Below are positions 23,955 through 31,619 of a stretch of 47,159 nt of DNA, in pieces. Position 1 is the stretch's first letter; each line of letters begins with the position of its first letter. Made by a program: the position numbers and the translations under genes. Below the pieces are notes generated by a model. It worked only from the letters and a program-made list of their open reading frames with translations, did no database searches and was not told where the DNA came from. Source of the DNA: a virus; the IMG/VR virus record IMGVR_UViG_3300033153_004317, positions 1-47,159 of that record. One strand, written 5' to 3'.

Positions 23955-24800
23955 ATGGCTGACCCGGTCCTCGACAACCTCCTCGCGGCACAGCGCGACG
24001 CGGCGAGCACGTTCCTCGTCGACGTCTCCTTCGACGTGCTCGACCCGGACGGGGACGACCTCGGCCTGGCCGTCCAGTGGGGGCACTCCGCGACCGGTCC
24101 CTGGACCCTGGCGACCCCGCAGACCTACGATCGCCAGCACTCGGCCACCGATCCGATCACGTCGGTCCCGACTGGGACCCCAGCCAAGGCGGTCCAGTTC
24201 GTCTGGAACGCATTCCACGACCTCCCCGCCGGATCCTACACGGACGTCCACGTCAGGGTCACGATCGACGACGGGGGGACGATCGACGACGGCGTGTTCG
24301 GTCCGTTCGCCGTCGTGACCGAAGTGACGACCCAGGCTGACGTGCTGACGAAGTCCTTGGCCCGGACCGGGATCGCCTCCAGGACCGAGCTAGAGTTCCT
24401 CGGCGCCGGCCTCTTGATCCCGTTCAGGCGAGGTGCGAGCGACTTCGTGAACGGCTCCGACGTCGAACTCGTCAAGGCGAGCGTGGCGCAGATCCTCGGG
24501 ACCAGGGCCGCCGTGGGGGACATGGGGGGCGACCTCCCGTGGCGACCCGACTTCGGGTGCAAGCTCTGGGTGCTCAGGAACCGCAAGAACGACCCGACCC
24601 TACAGGCCCAGGCGGTCGCGTTCGTCTACGAGGCTTTCCAGTGGGAGCCCAGGGCGGAGGTGACGGCGATCCAGGTCGAGGAGCAGGGAGACCCGAACTT
24701 GCTCCAGATCCTCGTCAGGTATCGGGTGATCTCCGAGAACGTGGACGCGAATCGAGTCTTCCTGCCGGAGTTCGAGGAGGTGGTGACGATCGCCGCGTAG
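23955..24800 (+). CDS. Baseplate wedge protein gp25/gpW-like with N-terminal beta domain
   Basis: ATG 23955. The first 110 residues (STFLVDVSFDVLDPDGDDLG and WGHSATGPWTLATP) look like a fibronectin/Ig-like domain. From about residue 150 the sequence is gp25-like: DLPWRPDFGCKLWVLRNRKN, YEAFQWEPRAEVTAIQVEEQ, with the conserved E-P-R turn, then LLQILVRYRVISEN. T4 gp25 and P2 gpW form the wedge that triggers sheath contraction. The extra N-terminal domain is uncommon for this normally short protein. The gene is followed by the HNH insertion. Confidence 0.8.
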   Translation: MADPVLDNLLAAQRDAASTFLVDVSFDVLDPDGDDLGLAVQWGHSATGPWTLATPQTYDRQHSATDPITSVPTGTPAKAVQFVWNAFHDLPAGSYTDVHVRVTIDDGGTIDDGVFGPFAVVTEVTTQADVLTKSLARTGIASRTELEFLGAGLLIPFRRGASDFVNGSDVELVKASVAQILGTRAAVGDMGGDLPWRPDFGCKLWVLRNRKNDPTLQAQAVAFVYEAFQWEPRAEVTAIQVEEQGDPNLLQILVRYRVISENVDANRVFLPEFEEVVTIAA

Positions 24801-24821
24801 CGGTCGCGCCGAGGAGAACGA

Positions 24822-24860
24822 ATGGTCGACACGATCACCGAGCGGGCGGACGATTTTACC
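24822..24860 (+). repeat. First copy of duplicated gpJ N-terminal coding segment
   Basis: Encodes MVDTITERADDFT. Compared with 25368-25406 (MVDTITERASDFT), 31 of 39 bases match by my count and most differences are synonymous third positions, so the protein start is preserved while the DNA differs. Confidence 0.85.
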
Positions 24861-25367
24861 GACATCGAGACCTGGAAGTGGGTCCCTGGGTACGAGGGAT
24901 TCTACGAAGCATCCGATCAAGGGAGGATTCGAAGGAACTGTCGAGTTCGTAGAACCAGGGTTCTGAAGTCTTTCCTAAGTGGTAGCGGGTACCTGACTGT
25001 CAGACCATCCCTCCATGGGGAGCCAAGAACGGTCAGCGTACATGTTCTCGTTTTGCGTGCCTTCCGAGGTGAACGTCCACCTAGACACGAGACAAACCAC
25101 AAGAACGGCGACAAGACCGACAACAGGCTTGCGAACCTAGAGTACATGACGCGGAGCGAGAACCTCGTTCATTCCTATTGCTACCTCGGCAGGAAGTCTC
25201 CTGGGAAACGTGGGGAAGAGTCGCACCTGTCAAGACTCACTGAGAACAACATCCGCGAGATTAGATCGAGGGGTGATTCGATCTACGCCGACCTAGCTGA
25301 GGAGTTCGGGGTGACCCCTTCGACGATCGGGAAGATCGTTCGTCGCGAAACGTGGAGGCACATTTAG
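24822..25367 (+). CDS. HNH homing endonuclease (NUMOD4 + HNH + HTH)
   Basis: ATG 24822 follows CCGAGGAGAACGA. After the 13-residue gpJ-like start comes a NUMOD4 module (WKWVPGYEGFYEASDQGRIR), then an HNH core (HVLVLRAFRG, then TNHKNGDKTDNRLANLEYM and SENLVHS), and a C-terminal helix-turn-helix (YADLAEEFGVTPSTIGKIV). This is the layout of phage-borne free-standing homing endonucleases that cut a neighbouring site in a rival genome. Base composition is visibly lower in G+C than the neighbours, indicating transfer. It ends with TAG just before ATG 25368 of gpJ, whose ribosome site GGAGG lies inside this gene's end. Confidence 0.9.
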   Translation: MVDTITERADDFTDIETWKWVPGYEGFYEASDQGRIRRNCRVRRTRVLKSFLSGSGYLTVRPSLHGEPRTVSVHVLVLRAFRGERPPRHETNHKNGDKTDNRLANLEYMTRSENLVHSYCYLGRKSPGKRGEESHLSRLTENNIREIRSRGDSIYADLAEEFGVTPSTIGKIVRRETWRHI

Positions 25368-25406
25368 ATGGTCGACACAATCACAGAGCGAGCGTCTGAC
25401 TTCACC
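25368..25406 (+). repeat. Second copy of duplicated gpJ N-terminal coding segment
   Basis: Encodes MVDTITERASDFT at the start of gpJ. It uses ACA, ACA, CGA and TCT where the upstream copy uses ACG, ACC, CGG and GAC. Confidence 0.85.
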
Positions 25407-26909
25407 AACAAAGACTTCGACTCCTGGATCCTTGAGGAGCGCGCGAGGGCCAGCGCGGCCTTCCCGGCGTGGACGGACTTCAACACCCCCAACTACGGCA
25501 ACATCCTGCTGGAGCTGTTCGCCCACACGCTCGACGTGTGCTCGTTCACCCAGGACCAGCAGCACCTCGAGCGGTTCACGGACTTCGCCAGGCTCCGGCG
25601 CTCCATGATCCTCCTCGGGAAGAACGTCGGCTTCAGACTCCCCGGGGCGGCCGTCGCCAGCGTCGACCTCGAGATCACCTTCGCGAGTGGGGTCGCGGTC
25701 GGGGCCGACCTGGTGATCCCGAAGGGGACAGTGGTGAAGCCGGCCGACGAGGACGTCGAGTTCGACTTGATCGCGGACGTGACGATCCCCGCGGGGTCGA
25801 TCCAGGTCACCGACGCGGGGGCCGAGAACGCACGCGAGCGCACCGACACGTTCGTCGCGGACGGGACGCCTGATCAGACGGTCAGGCTCACCTCGACGCC
25901 GTTCGTGGACGGCTCCGCGGACGGCAACGTCGTCGCCGGGATCGACACGTTCACGGAGGTCGACGACTTCCTCCAGAGCGGACCCGCCGACAAGCACTTC
26001 GTCGTCGACGTGGACGAGAATGACCGCGCCACGATCCGCTTCGGGGACGGGATCAACGGCGTGATCCCGACCGGAGCCGGGAGCGCGGTCTACAAGACCG
26101 GCGGCGGCGCAGACGGCAACGTCGAGTCCAACTCGCTCACCGTGTTCCGCGACGGCAACCGCTTCCCGACCCTCTCGGGAGAGCAGGTCCAGCTCCTCGT
26201 GAGGAACCCGAGCGCCGCCGCGGGCGGCGTGGATCGCATGAGCGTCGAGGAGGCCAGGGTCGCGATCCCAGCGAGCCTCAGGACGACCGGCAACCGCAGC
26301 GTGACCCGTACCGACTTCGAGGACAACTCGAAGAAGGTCCGGGGCGTGGCCCGGTCCATGATGCTCACAAGCGACGACGACGGCTCGATCCCAGAGAACA
26401 GCGGGAAGCTCTATGTGGTCCCGGTCGGGGGTGGACTCCCGAGTAGCCAGCTCAAGCAGGACGTGGCGGACCTAATCAACGACGACTACCCGCCCTGCCT
26501 GACGTTCACTTTCAGCGTCGAGGACCCGAGCCTGCTGATCGTCTCCGTCACCGCGACCGTCTACCTCAACACGGGAGTCTCGGAGGCCGACGCCCGCACG
26601 GCGATCGAGAACTCGCTCGACTCGTTCTTCTCGCTCCTCAACGACGACGGGAGCGAGAACACTCAGATTGACTTTGGATTCAAGGTCCGCTCGCTCCGAA
26701 TGCCCGCCGGGTCGACACAAGGCGAGATCCCCTGGAGCGACCTGTTCAACGCGATCGGGGACGCGGCCCTCGCGGACGGCTCCCTCGCGCTCCGCAAGGT
26801 CGCCGAGGACACCGTCGTCCCCGTCAACGACGTGCTCTTGACCGACATCGAGTTTCCCGTCCTCGGATCAATCACACTTGTGAACGGCGCAACCTCGGGG
26901 TCGTTCTAG
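25368..26909 (+). CDS. Baseplate J-like protein (gpJ, 513 aa)
   Basis: ATG 25368. Early motifs WTDFNTPNYGNILLELFAHT, LDVCSFTQDQQHLERFTDFA and LRRSMILLGKNVGFRLPGA are typical of large gpJ-type baseplate wedge proteins. Later are ATIRFGDGINGVIPTGAG and VARSMMLTSDDDGSIPENSG, the conserved 'v.fGDGi.G..p' turn. The protein bridges wedge units and connects to fibres. Its N-terminal 13 codons are a recoded copy of the start of the HNH gene upstream. It ends by TAGTG overlap with the next gene. Confidence 0.88.
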   Translation: MVDTITERASDFTNKDFDSWILEERARASAAFPAWTDFNTPNYGNILLELFAHTLDVCSFTQDQQHLERFTDFARLRRSMILLGKNVGFRLPGAAVASVDLEITFASGVAVGADLVIPKGTVVKPADEDVEFDLIADVTIPAGSIQVTDAGAENARERTDTFVADGTPDQTVRLTSTPFVDGSADGNVVAGIDTFTEVDDFLQSGPADKHFVVDVDENDRATIRFGDGINGVIPTGAGSAVYKTGGGADGNVESNSLTVFRDGNRFPTLSGEQVQLLVRNPSAAAGGVDRMSVEEARVAIPASLRTTGNRSVTRTDFEDNSKKVRGVARSMMLTSDDDGSIPENSGKLYVVPVGGGLPSSQLKQDVADLINDDYPPCLTFTFSVEDPSLLIVSVTATVYLNTGVSEADARTAIENSLDSFFSLLNDDGSENTQIDFGFKVRSLRMPAGSTQGEIPWSDLFNAIGDAALADGSLALRKVAEDTVVPVNDVLLTDIEFPVLGSITLVNGATSGSF

Positions 26910-27247
26910 TGGGCGACGCGGACGAGGCCGTGCTCTCGCGTTCTGGCGCTCGGCTGTTCTTCTACTGTCCAGGCTGTAAGTGTGCCCACTCCTACAACGT
27001 GGAACCCGGAGAGCGCGAGGACGGGACGGCCCTGCCGGTGTGGGAGTGGGACGGGAACATGACGAGCCCGACCTTCTCGCCGTCCCTGCGCTGCAATGGC
27101 GACGTGAAGGACGAGGACATCTACCCTCACACGACCGCGCACCGCTGTCACCTGTTCGTGCGGAGCGGGAAGATTCAGTACTGCGCCGACTGCACGCACG
27201 GGTTTGCGGGACGGATCGTGGCGATGGAACCCTTCGGAGAGTGGTAG
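26909..27247 (+). CDS. Small Cys/His-rich phage protein (DUF6527-like)
   Basis: GTG 26909 overlaps the gpJ stop. The sequence has FYCPGCKCAHSYNV at the start, WEWDGNMTSPTFSPSLRCN in the middle and HRCHLFVRSGKIQYCADCTH at the end. This matches a widespread small phage family ('W.wnGn...PTfsPSl ... CHsFv.dGkIqf..DctH.laG', DUF6527 as I recall it). Conserved Cys and His suggest metal binding. Function is unknown to me. It is unusual to find it between gpJ and gpI inside the baseplate operon, where it looks like a cargo gene. Confidence 0.65.
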   Translation: MGDADEAVLSRSGARLFFYCPGCKCAHSYNVEPGEREDGTALPVWEWDGNMTSPTFSPSLRCNGDVKDEDIYPHTTAHRCHLFVRSGKIQYCADCTHGFAGRIVAMEPFGEW

Positions 27248-27248
27248 C

Positions 27249-27938
27249 GTGCCCGCCCCGATCCTCGAGAAGCTACTCCCGTTCTTCAACTTCCGTCGCG
27301 ACGACACCGGAGACCTGGATCGGTTCGTCAACCAGGTCCTCCAGCCGGTGCTCGACATGCTCTGGGACGAGCACGAACGGTGGAAGCTCCAGGCGGACAT
27401 CGACCAGGCCGAGTCGAACTCGATCAACGCCCACCTCCGCTCCTTCGGGAACCCGTTCCTGATCGCCTACGACCAAGACCTGAATCGACGACGACTCCTC
27501 GCCCGGGTCCTGATCGACGTCTACAAGGCGAAGGGCGTCGAGCCCGGCCTGGTCGACGTGATCCGCGCCCTGACGGGTATCGAGATCGTCTCGATCGTCA
27601 GTCCCGCCACGATCGACGCCTGGGACCTGGGAGTGGACGTGCTTGGAGACGGGACCGAGCCCAGCAATCCCGACTTCGCCAACGTCGTCACCCTCGGTTC
27701 GTCTCCTGGCTTCATGCGATACTCATTCCAGATCGAGGTCCCGAGGGTCCTCACGTCGGACGAGCGGGAGATCATTGAGCAGATCGTCGAGCTGGTGAAG
27801 CCGGCCCACACGCACTTCGTCGGCTTCAGGGAGCCGGGGGTCGCGTCTCCCGTCGAGCACTGGGAACTTGACGTTAGCTACTTGCACAAGACGGGCGAGC
27901 CGCTCCTCGGAGACGAGGCCGACCTTCACAGCCCGTAG
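27249..27938 (+). CDS. Baseplate tail protein I-like (gpI)
   Basis: GTG 27249 lies one base after the previous TAG; the longer open frame overlaps that gene. Residues 20-130 (DLDRFVNQVLQPVLDMLWDE and RLLARVLIDVYKAKGVEPGL, then VDVIRALTGIEI) follow the P2 gpI/phage tail protein plan ('lp..y....W........lla.ai...r.kGT...i...l...G'). The C-terminal half ends EIIEQIVELVKPAHTHFVGF, also family-typical. The position gpJ-(insert)-gpI-fibre is canonical. gpI connects the wedge to the fibre. Confidence 0.82.
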   Translation: MPAPILEKLLPFFNFRRDDTGDLDRFVNQVLQPVLDMLWDEHERWKLQADIDQAESNSINAHLRSFGNPFLIAYDQDLNRRRLLARVLIDVYKAKGVEPGLVDVIRALTGIEIVSIVSPATIDAWDLGVDVLGDGTEPSNPDFANVVTLGSSPGFMRYSFQIEVPRVLTSDEREIIEQIVELVKPAHTHFVGFREPGVASPVEHWELDVSYLHKTGEPLLGDEADLHSP

Positions 27939-27953
27939 GGGCAGGAGAGAAAC

Positions 27954-29741
27954 ATGCACAGGCAAGACTGGTACTACCGTCAGCGCGTCACGGCGGCGGA
28001 GATGGACACGGCCGCGGACAACGCCGAGATCGCCGACCGGAGGATCACGCAGGAGATCATGGGCGAGGGGTTCTTGGTTGACGGGGTCAACCCGGCGACG
28101 GTCGTGGAGAACTCCCCCAAGGACCTCCAGGTGGTCTGCAACCAATTCCTCGGCTATAGCAAGCTCGGGGAGCGGGTTTCGAATCTGCTGACCGGCTACC
28201 TGGGCGGGATCGACCAAGGCGCGGCCCCGCAGACGATCGACCTCTCCGTTGACGAGGTCGGAGCCCCGACCACGGTAGGGGCGGCGCCGAACGAGAAGAC
28301 GCTCACGATCTTCGTCGAGTTTCGTCGGCACCCCAGCGACCCGCGCCTGGACGGGGTCGGGGCCACCGTCTACTGGGAGCAGGCCGAGTCGATCCAGTTC
28401 AACGTGGTCCAGTCTGCTGAGGCCCCGCTGGGGACGTCGGTCCCGACGCCGGCCAGGGCAGACCAACTGATCCTTGCCGACGTCGTCCGGGTGTTCGCTC
28501 AGACTCAGTTCCAGAACAGCGACATTTCCCAGACACGGCGCGAGGACTTCGTCTTCAACCTGGTCCACGGACCCACTCACGTCGAGACCGGGTCGGACCC
28601 GATCCCGAACGCGACGCCCTCGGTGGGCGGACTCGAGAGCGCGGCCGACAAGACCAAGTTGAACACGATCACCTGGACCGACGCCGGGGTTGGGGGATTG
28701 TTCAACAACCAGTATCGGGACTTCCAGCCCGCGAACGTGACAGCCCCGGCGGCGATCTCGCTCGACGTGTCGACCCAGATGTCCGCCCAGACCCCTGGCG
28801 GGAGCACGAGCGTCGAGGGGATCCTGACGACGCCGCCCGACAACTCGGTCGATATCAGGAAGGCCAACGGCGACAGCTTCCTCAACGCGACCGGGGACAA
28901 GATCCAGGCCCGCCTCGGTGAGGCCGCGGGCGTGTGGACGCTCTCGTTCTTCTACCTGGACGAGACCACCGGGGCCGAGACCGGCTACGACATGACGCCC
29001 GACTCGGGGGCGACGATCGTCTGGTTCGTCCAGCGCGCGTACTCGCTCGAGAACCTGCCGAGCGGGAACCCCTCGAGAACGATCCCCTCGGACCAGGTCG
29101 CGGGCGAGGTCCCGGACGCGACCCCGACCCAGAAGGGGGTCATGGTCTTCGCCACCGACGGAGAGGTCGCGGCAAGCAAGGCCGTCCAGGGCAACGACTC
29201 CAGGCTGGCGAGTGGGAACGTCCCGGTCGGGACCGTGATCGACTGGCTCCGTCCCACCACGGGCGTCGCGGTCCCGACCGGGTACTGGCCCTGTGACGGC
29301 TCCACCGTCACCGCCACCGGGGGGATCTTCGACGGCTTCACCACGCCGGACCTGCGGGACAAGTTCGTCCGCGGCTACTCGGGCGCGCTCGGTTCCTACC
29401 CGCCGTTCACCACGGGCGGCTCCGACACCCACACCCACGGCAACACCGGGAGCGCGAGTCCGAACACGAACAGCCAGTCGCCCGGCACGGATAGCCAGGG
29501 CGGTCACGACCACACCGGCACCACCGGCACCACGAACATCGGAACCTTCGTCGCCAGCTCCGGCGGGGACGCGCTCGCCCTCACCGCGGCCGGTCACTCC
29601 CATACGATCGGCACCGACGGGGCCCACACCCACACGGTCAATTCCCACTCCCACACGGTCGACAGCCACGCCCACACAACCGGCTCGGGCAACAACGTGC
29701 CCGCATGGGTCGGGCTCTACAAGCTGCTCCGAGTCACATAG
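27954..29741 (+). CDS. Tail-collar-domain fibre with His-rich tip (595 aa)
   Basis: ATG 27954 follows GGGGCAGGAGAGAAAC. The N-terminal 150 residues are probably a baseplate attachment domain (MHRQDWYYRQRVTAAEMDTA). Residues about 420-480 (PVGTVIDWLRPTTGVAVPTG, YWPCDGSTV, FTTPDLRDKFVRGY) are a phage tail-collar domain. It is followed by HTHGN, GHDHTG, GHSHTIG and SHSHTVDSHAHT repeats, the HxH pattern that binds iron in T4 gp12-type trimeric short fibres. The last residues WVGLYKLLRVT are a usual terminus. Likely a trimeric receptor-binding fibre attached through gpI. Confidence 0.85.
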   Translation: MHRQDWYYRQRVTAAEMDTAADNAEIADRRITQEIMGEGFLVDGVNPATVVENSPKDLQVVCNQFLGYSKLGERVSNLLTGYLGGIDQGAAPQTIDLSVDEVGAPTTVGAAPNEKTLTIFVEFRRHPSDPRLDGVGATVYWEQAESIQFNVVQSAEAPLGTSVPTPARADQLILADVVRVFAQTQFQNSDISQTRREDFVFNLVHGPTHVETGSDPIPNATPSVGGLESAADKTKLNTITWTDAGVGGLFNNQYRDFQPANVTAPAAISLDVSTQMSAQTPGGSTSVEGILTTPPDNSVDIRKANGDSFLNATGDKIQARLGEAAGVWTLSFFYLDETTGAETGYDMTPDSGATIVWFVQRAYSLENLPSGNPSRTIPSDQVAGEVPDATPTQKGVMVFATDGEVAASKAVQGNDSRLASGNVPVGTVIDWLRPTTGVAVPTGYWPCDGSTVTATGGIFDGFTTPDLRDKFVRGYSGALGSYPPFTTGGSDTHTHGNTGSASPNTNSQSPGTDSQGGHDHTGTTGTTNIGTFVASSGGDALALTAAGHSHTIGTDGAHTHTVNSHSHTVDSHAHTTGSGNNVPAWVGLYKLLRVT

Positions 29742-29764
29742 GAACACCAGACAGGAGAGAAGGA

Positions 29765-30040
29765 ATGAAGACACTCGCGTTGGGATTCGTGTTCGCGCTC
29801 GCGGGCTGCTGTTCGTGCCCGCACGCGGTCACGACCGCCAAGGGCATGATCTCCACCCTGAAAGGAGACATGAACGACGACTCGCTCCCGATCGAGGCCA
29901 GGGAGATCGCCACCGACGATCACGACGCCTTCTGGGCGATCGTCAACCACCTCGACGACACCCCGCTTCCCGAGGACGTCGCTGCCCGCAAGGCGGTCAG
30001 GGACGAGGCGAAGAAGGCCGCGGCCGGAGGCGGCCAGTGA
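29765..30040 (+). CDS. Small lipoprotein (91 aa), possible o-spanin
   Basis: ATG 29765 follows AGGAGAGAAGGA. The first 16 residues MKTLALGFVFALAGCC form a signal peptide with a lipobox (LAGC), so the mature protein would be lipid-anchored. The rest is helical and charged (TDDHDAFWAIVNHLDDTPLP). Small phage lipoproteins near tail or lysis genes are often outer-membrane spanins, but no inner-membrane partner is adjacent (the nearest TM protein is at 2143), so other roles are possible. It overlaps the next gene by GTGA. The lipoprotein suggests a host with a lipoprotein export pathway. Confidence 0.6.
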   Translation: MKTLALGFVFALAGCCSCPHAVTTAKGMISTLKGDMNDDSLPIEAREIATDDHDAFWAIVNHLDDTPLPEDVAARKAVRDEAKKAAAGGGQ

Positions 30041-30558
30041 GCGAGCAGATCAAGGCTGCGCTCGTCGACCTCCTCAGGGAGAAGACGAGCGGCGAGATCG
30101 GCTCCCACCTCCTCTCGCAGGAACCGAAGGAGTGGATCGACAAGGCAAGTATACTCCTCGGCGACCGCGGCGAGGGCTGGCTCGACGAGGTCCTCGACGC
30201 GGGCGAGGACCTGGTCGACGCGGAGGCGGACGGCGAGTACGCCAAGGCCGGCGCGGAGGCGATCACGCTCCTCAGGGAGAACAAGCAGCCGTTCCTCCGC
30301 ATGGGCGACGTGACCCTGGCCTGGGTGGCGGCCAACTTCGACGACGACCAGGAGGAGGCGAAGCGCGTCTACATGGCGACCCGAGCCACCTACGCGGAGC
30401 GCCGCGCGTACAAGCACGCCCTCACGGACCATCTGATCGACTGGACCGCCGAGGCCAGCGACGCCTGGGACGCGGTCGCGGACGTGTTGGGCAAGATCGG
30501 GAACATCGGCCTCAGGCTGATCACCAAGGCAGCGCTCGGCACGATCGGGCTCGCCTGA
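30037..30558 (+). CDS. Helical hypothetical protein (173 aa)
   Basis: GTG 30037 overlaps the lipoprotein stop (GTGA), so translation is probably coupled; the frame extends far upstream only through the fibre gene. The protein is almost all helix, acidic in the middle (LDEVLDAGEDLVDAEADGEY) and hydrophobic at the end (IGNIGLRLITKAALGTIGLA), which could touch a membrane. No family is recognised. Its stop is followed by a palindrome variant at 30562. It might act with the lipoprotein and the next gene in lysis, but that is inference from position. Confidence 0.5.
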   Translation: MSEQIKAALVDLLREKTSGEIGSHLLSQEPKEWIDKASILLGDRGEGWLDEVLDAGEDLVDAEADGEYAKAGAEAITLLRENKQPFLRMGDVTLAWVAANFDDDQEEAKRVYMATRATYAERRAYKHALTDHLIDWTAEASDAWDAVADVLGKIGNIGLRLITKAALGTIGLA

Positions 30559-30561
30559 GAA

Positions 30562-30579
30562 GTTTGGGATATCGCAAAG
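30562..30579. repeat. Palindrome variant with hybrid arms
   Basis: GTTTGGGATATCGCAAAG: left arm of the GGG type, right arm of the CGC type. Starts 3 bases after a stop and ends 15 bases before ATG 30595. Confidence 0.75.
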
Positions 30580-30594
30580 CGAAAGGAGTAGACG

Positions 30595-30969
30595 ATGGAC
30601 AAGTGGAGTGAGGGGCAGTTCACAAAGCTGCTCGAGGAGGTGCAGGAGCCGTTCCAGGACGGCTTCGACTGGGAGGACATTCCCAAGGCGCTCAAGACGA
30701 GCCTCGATGTCGTCCAGGGCCTCGACGAGCTGACCAACACGGAGAAGCGCGACGGGGCGATCAAGCTCGGCCGGGGGCTGCTCGAGAAGCATCTACCCGT
30801 GCTGCTCGACGAGCACGACCTACCGTGGGTGCCGGCCATGCTCGAGAAGACCGTCGTCGACCCGTGGCTGCTCAAGGGAGCCCTCTGGGCCTACGACCGG
30901 TTCGCACCCGATCTGTTCACCTGGGTCGTCGACGCCGCCAAGGGGAGGCTTGCGATCAAGCAGGGATAG
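30595..30969 (+). CDS. Helical hypothetical protein (124 aa)
   Basis: ATG 30595 follows AAAGGAGTAGACG, with the palindrome variant ending 15 bases before the start. The sequence begins MDKWSEGQFTKLLEEVQEPF and ends VVDAAKGRLAIKQG; it is helical with Trp and Leu-rich faces (LLKGALWAYDRFAPDLFTWV). No domain is recognised. It is the last gene before an intrinsic terminator, so it closes the late structural transcription unit. Confidence 0.5.
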   Translation: MDKWSEGQFTKLLEEVQEPFQDGFDWEDIPKALKTSLDVVQGLDELTNTEKRDGAIKLGRGLLEKHLPVLLDEHDLPWVPAMLEKTVVDPWLLKGALWAYDRFAPDLFTWVVDAAKGRLAIKQG

Positions 30970-31011
30970 CTGCACTGGTCGACCCCCCACCGGGTCGTCC
31001 GACTTCCGAAG

Positions 31012-31052
31012 CTGCGGCGTTGCGGGGTGTTCCTGCAACGCCGCAGTTCTTT
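31012..31052 (+). terminator. Intrinsic terminator closing the structural region
   Basis: CTGCGGCGTTGC (31012-31023) pairs perfectly with GCAACGCCGCAG (31035-31046) across an 11-base loop and is followed by TTCTTT (31047-31052). It is the best intrinsic terminator in the window, 42 bases after the last late gene, and marks the boundary to the DNA-metabolism region. Confidence 0.85.
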
Positions 31053-31064
31053 GATGGGCCGAGG

Positions 31065-31080
31065 GGTCTAATAGAGAGAC
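31065..31080 (+). promoter_or_regulatory. Post-terminator TCTAATAGAGAGACC element
   Basis: Directly after the terminator lies GGTCTAATAGAGAGACC, itself an inverted repeat (GGTCT/AGACC). Its AATAGAG resembles the GATTAGAG elements found after hairpins elsewhere. Placed where a promoter for the replication genes would be; no well-spaced -35 is seen. Confidence 0.35.
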
Positions 31081-31112
31081 CTTTGAGAAAAGCAGTTAAA
31101 GGAAGAAGTACT

Positions 31113-31619
31113 ATGCAGATCACGTACAAGGATCTGGGCCAACCCTTCCTTGTCTGGTGGCAATCGGTCCCGTGGAGGAAGACCCCGATCTTGACCGTGT
31201 CGTGGCCTGGCCTGATAGTGATCGGGGCCGATCCAGAGTGGCCGGACGGGTTCACTCCCTCAAGGTTGGACGGGTGGGGCAAGTGCTCGTTCAGGTTCGC
31301 CAAGGTAAGGAATCTCCCGGGCGTGCGTTCCCTCCCCGATGTACCGGTCCCGAACCTCGAGCCTGTTCTCGATCTCAAACGCGGCCACCTCCAGAAGGGG
31401 AAGCCGGGTTTGAGATCGGATCGTGAGATCAAGTTCGGCGAGCGTGGGGTCTATTTGGGTATGGGAGACAGATCCAAGATCAGGAGAGCGCTCGGGACGT
31501 CCTCGAGTCAGATCCTCGAGTTCCGACTGTTCGAGTCCGAGGAGCCCGAGGGACTGAAGGTGATCGTCTACAAGAGCAAGAGGATGAGGGTGATCGCGTC
31601 GGTCTCGGAGGGAGAGTGA
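31113..31619 (+). CDS. Hypothetical protein before SNF2 helicase (168 aa)
   Basis: ATG 31113 is chosen from AAAGGAAGAAG upstream; the longer frame runs back through the terminator. The sequence (QPFLVWWQSVPWRKTPILTV and SWPGLIVIGADPEWPDGF) is Trp- and Pro-rich, then basic (KFGERGVYLGMGDRSKIRRA). No family is recognised. It overlaps the helicase start by GTGA and is the first gene after the terminator, so it probably heads the replication operon and may be a helicase partner. Confidence 0.5.
   Translation: MQITYKDLGQPFLVWWQSVPWRKTPILTVSWPGLIVIGADPEWPDGFTPSRLDGWGKCSFRFAKVRNLPGVRSLPDVPVPNLEPVLDLKRGHLQKGKPGLRSDREIKFGERGVYLGMGDRSKIRRALGTSSSQILEFRLFESEEPEGLKVIVYKSKRMRVIASVSEGE

Noticed and set aside
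24822-25367. A group I intron or intein carrying the HNH gene
   Set aside because: The HNH frame starts with its own ATG and ribosome site and ends with TAG before a complete gpJ. No intron-like core or splicing blocks are visible.
27004-27016. CCCGGAGAGCGC similar to the 12-mer CCCGGAGAGCGT
   Set aside because: It lies in coding sequence of the DUF6527-like gene, differs at the last base, and has no palindrome nearby.
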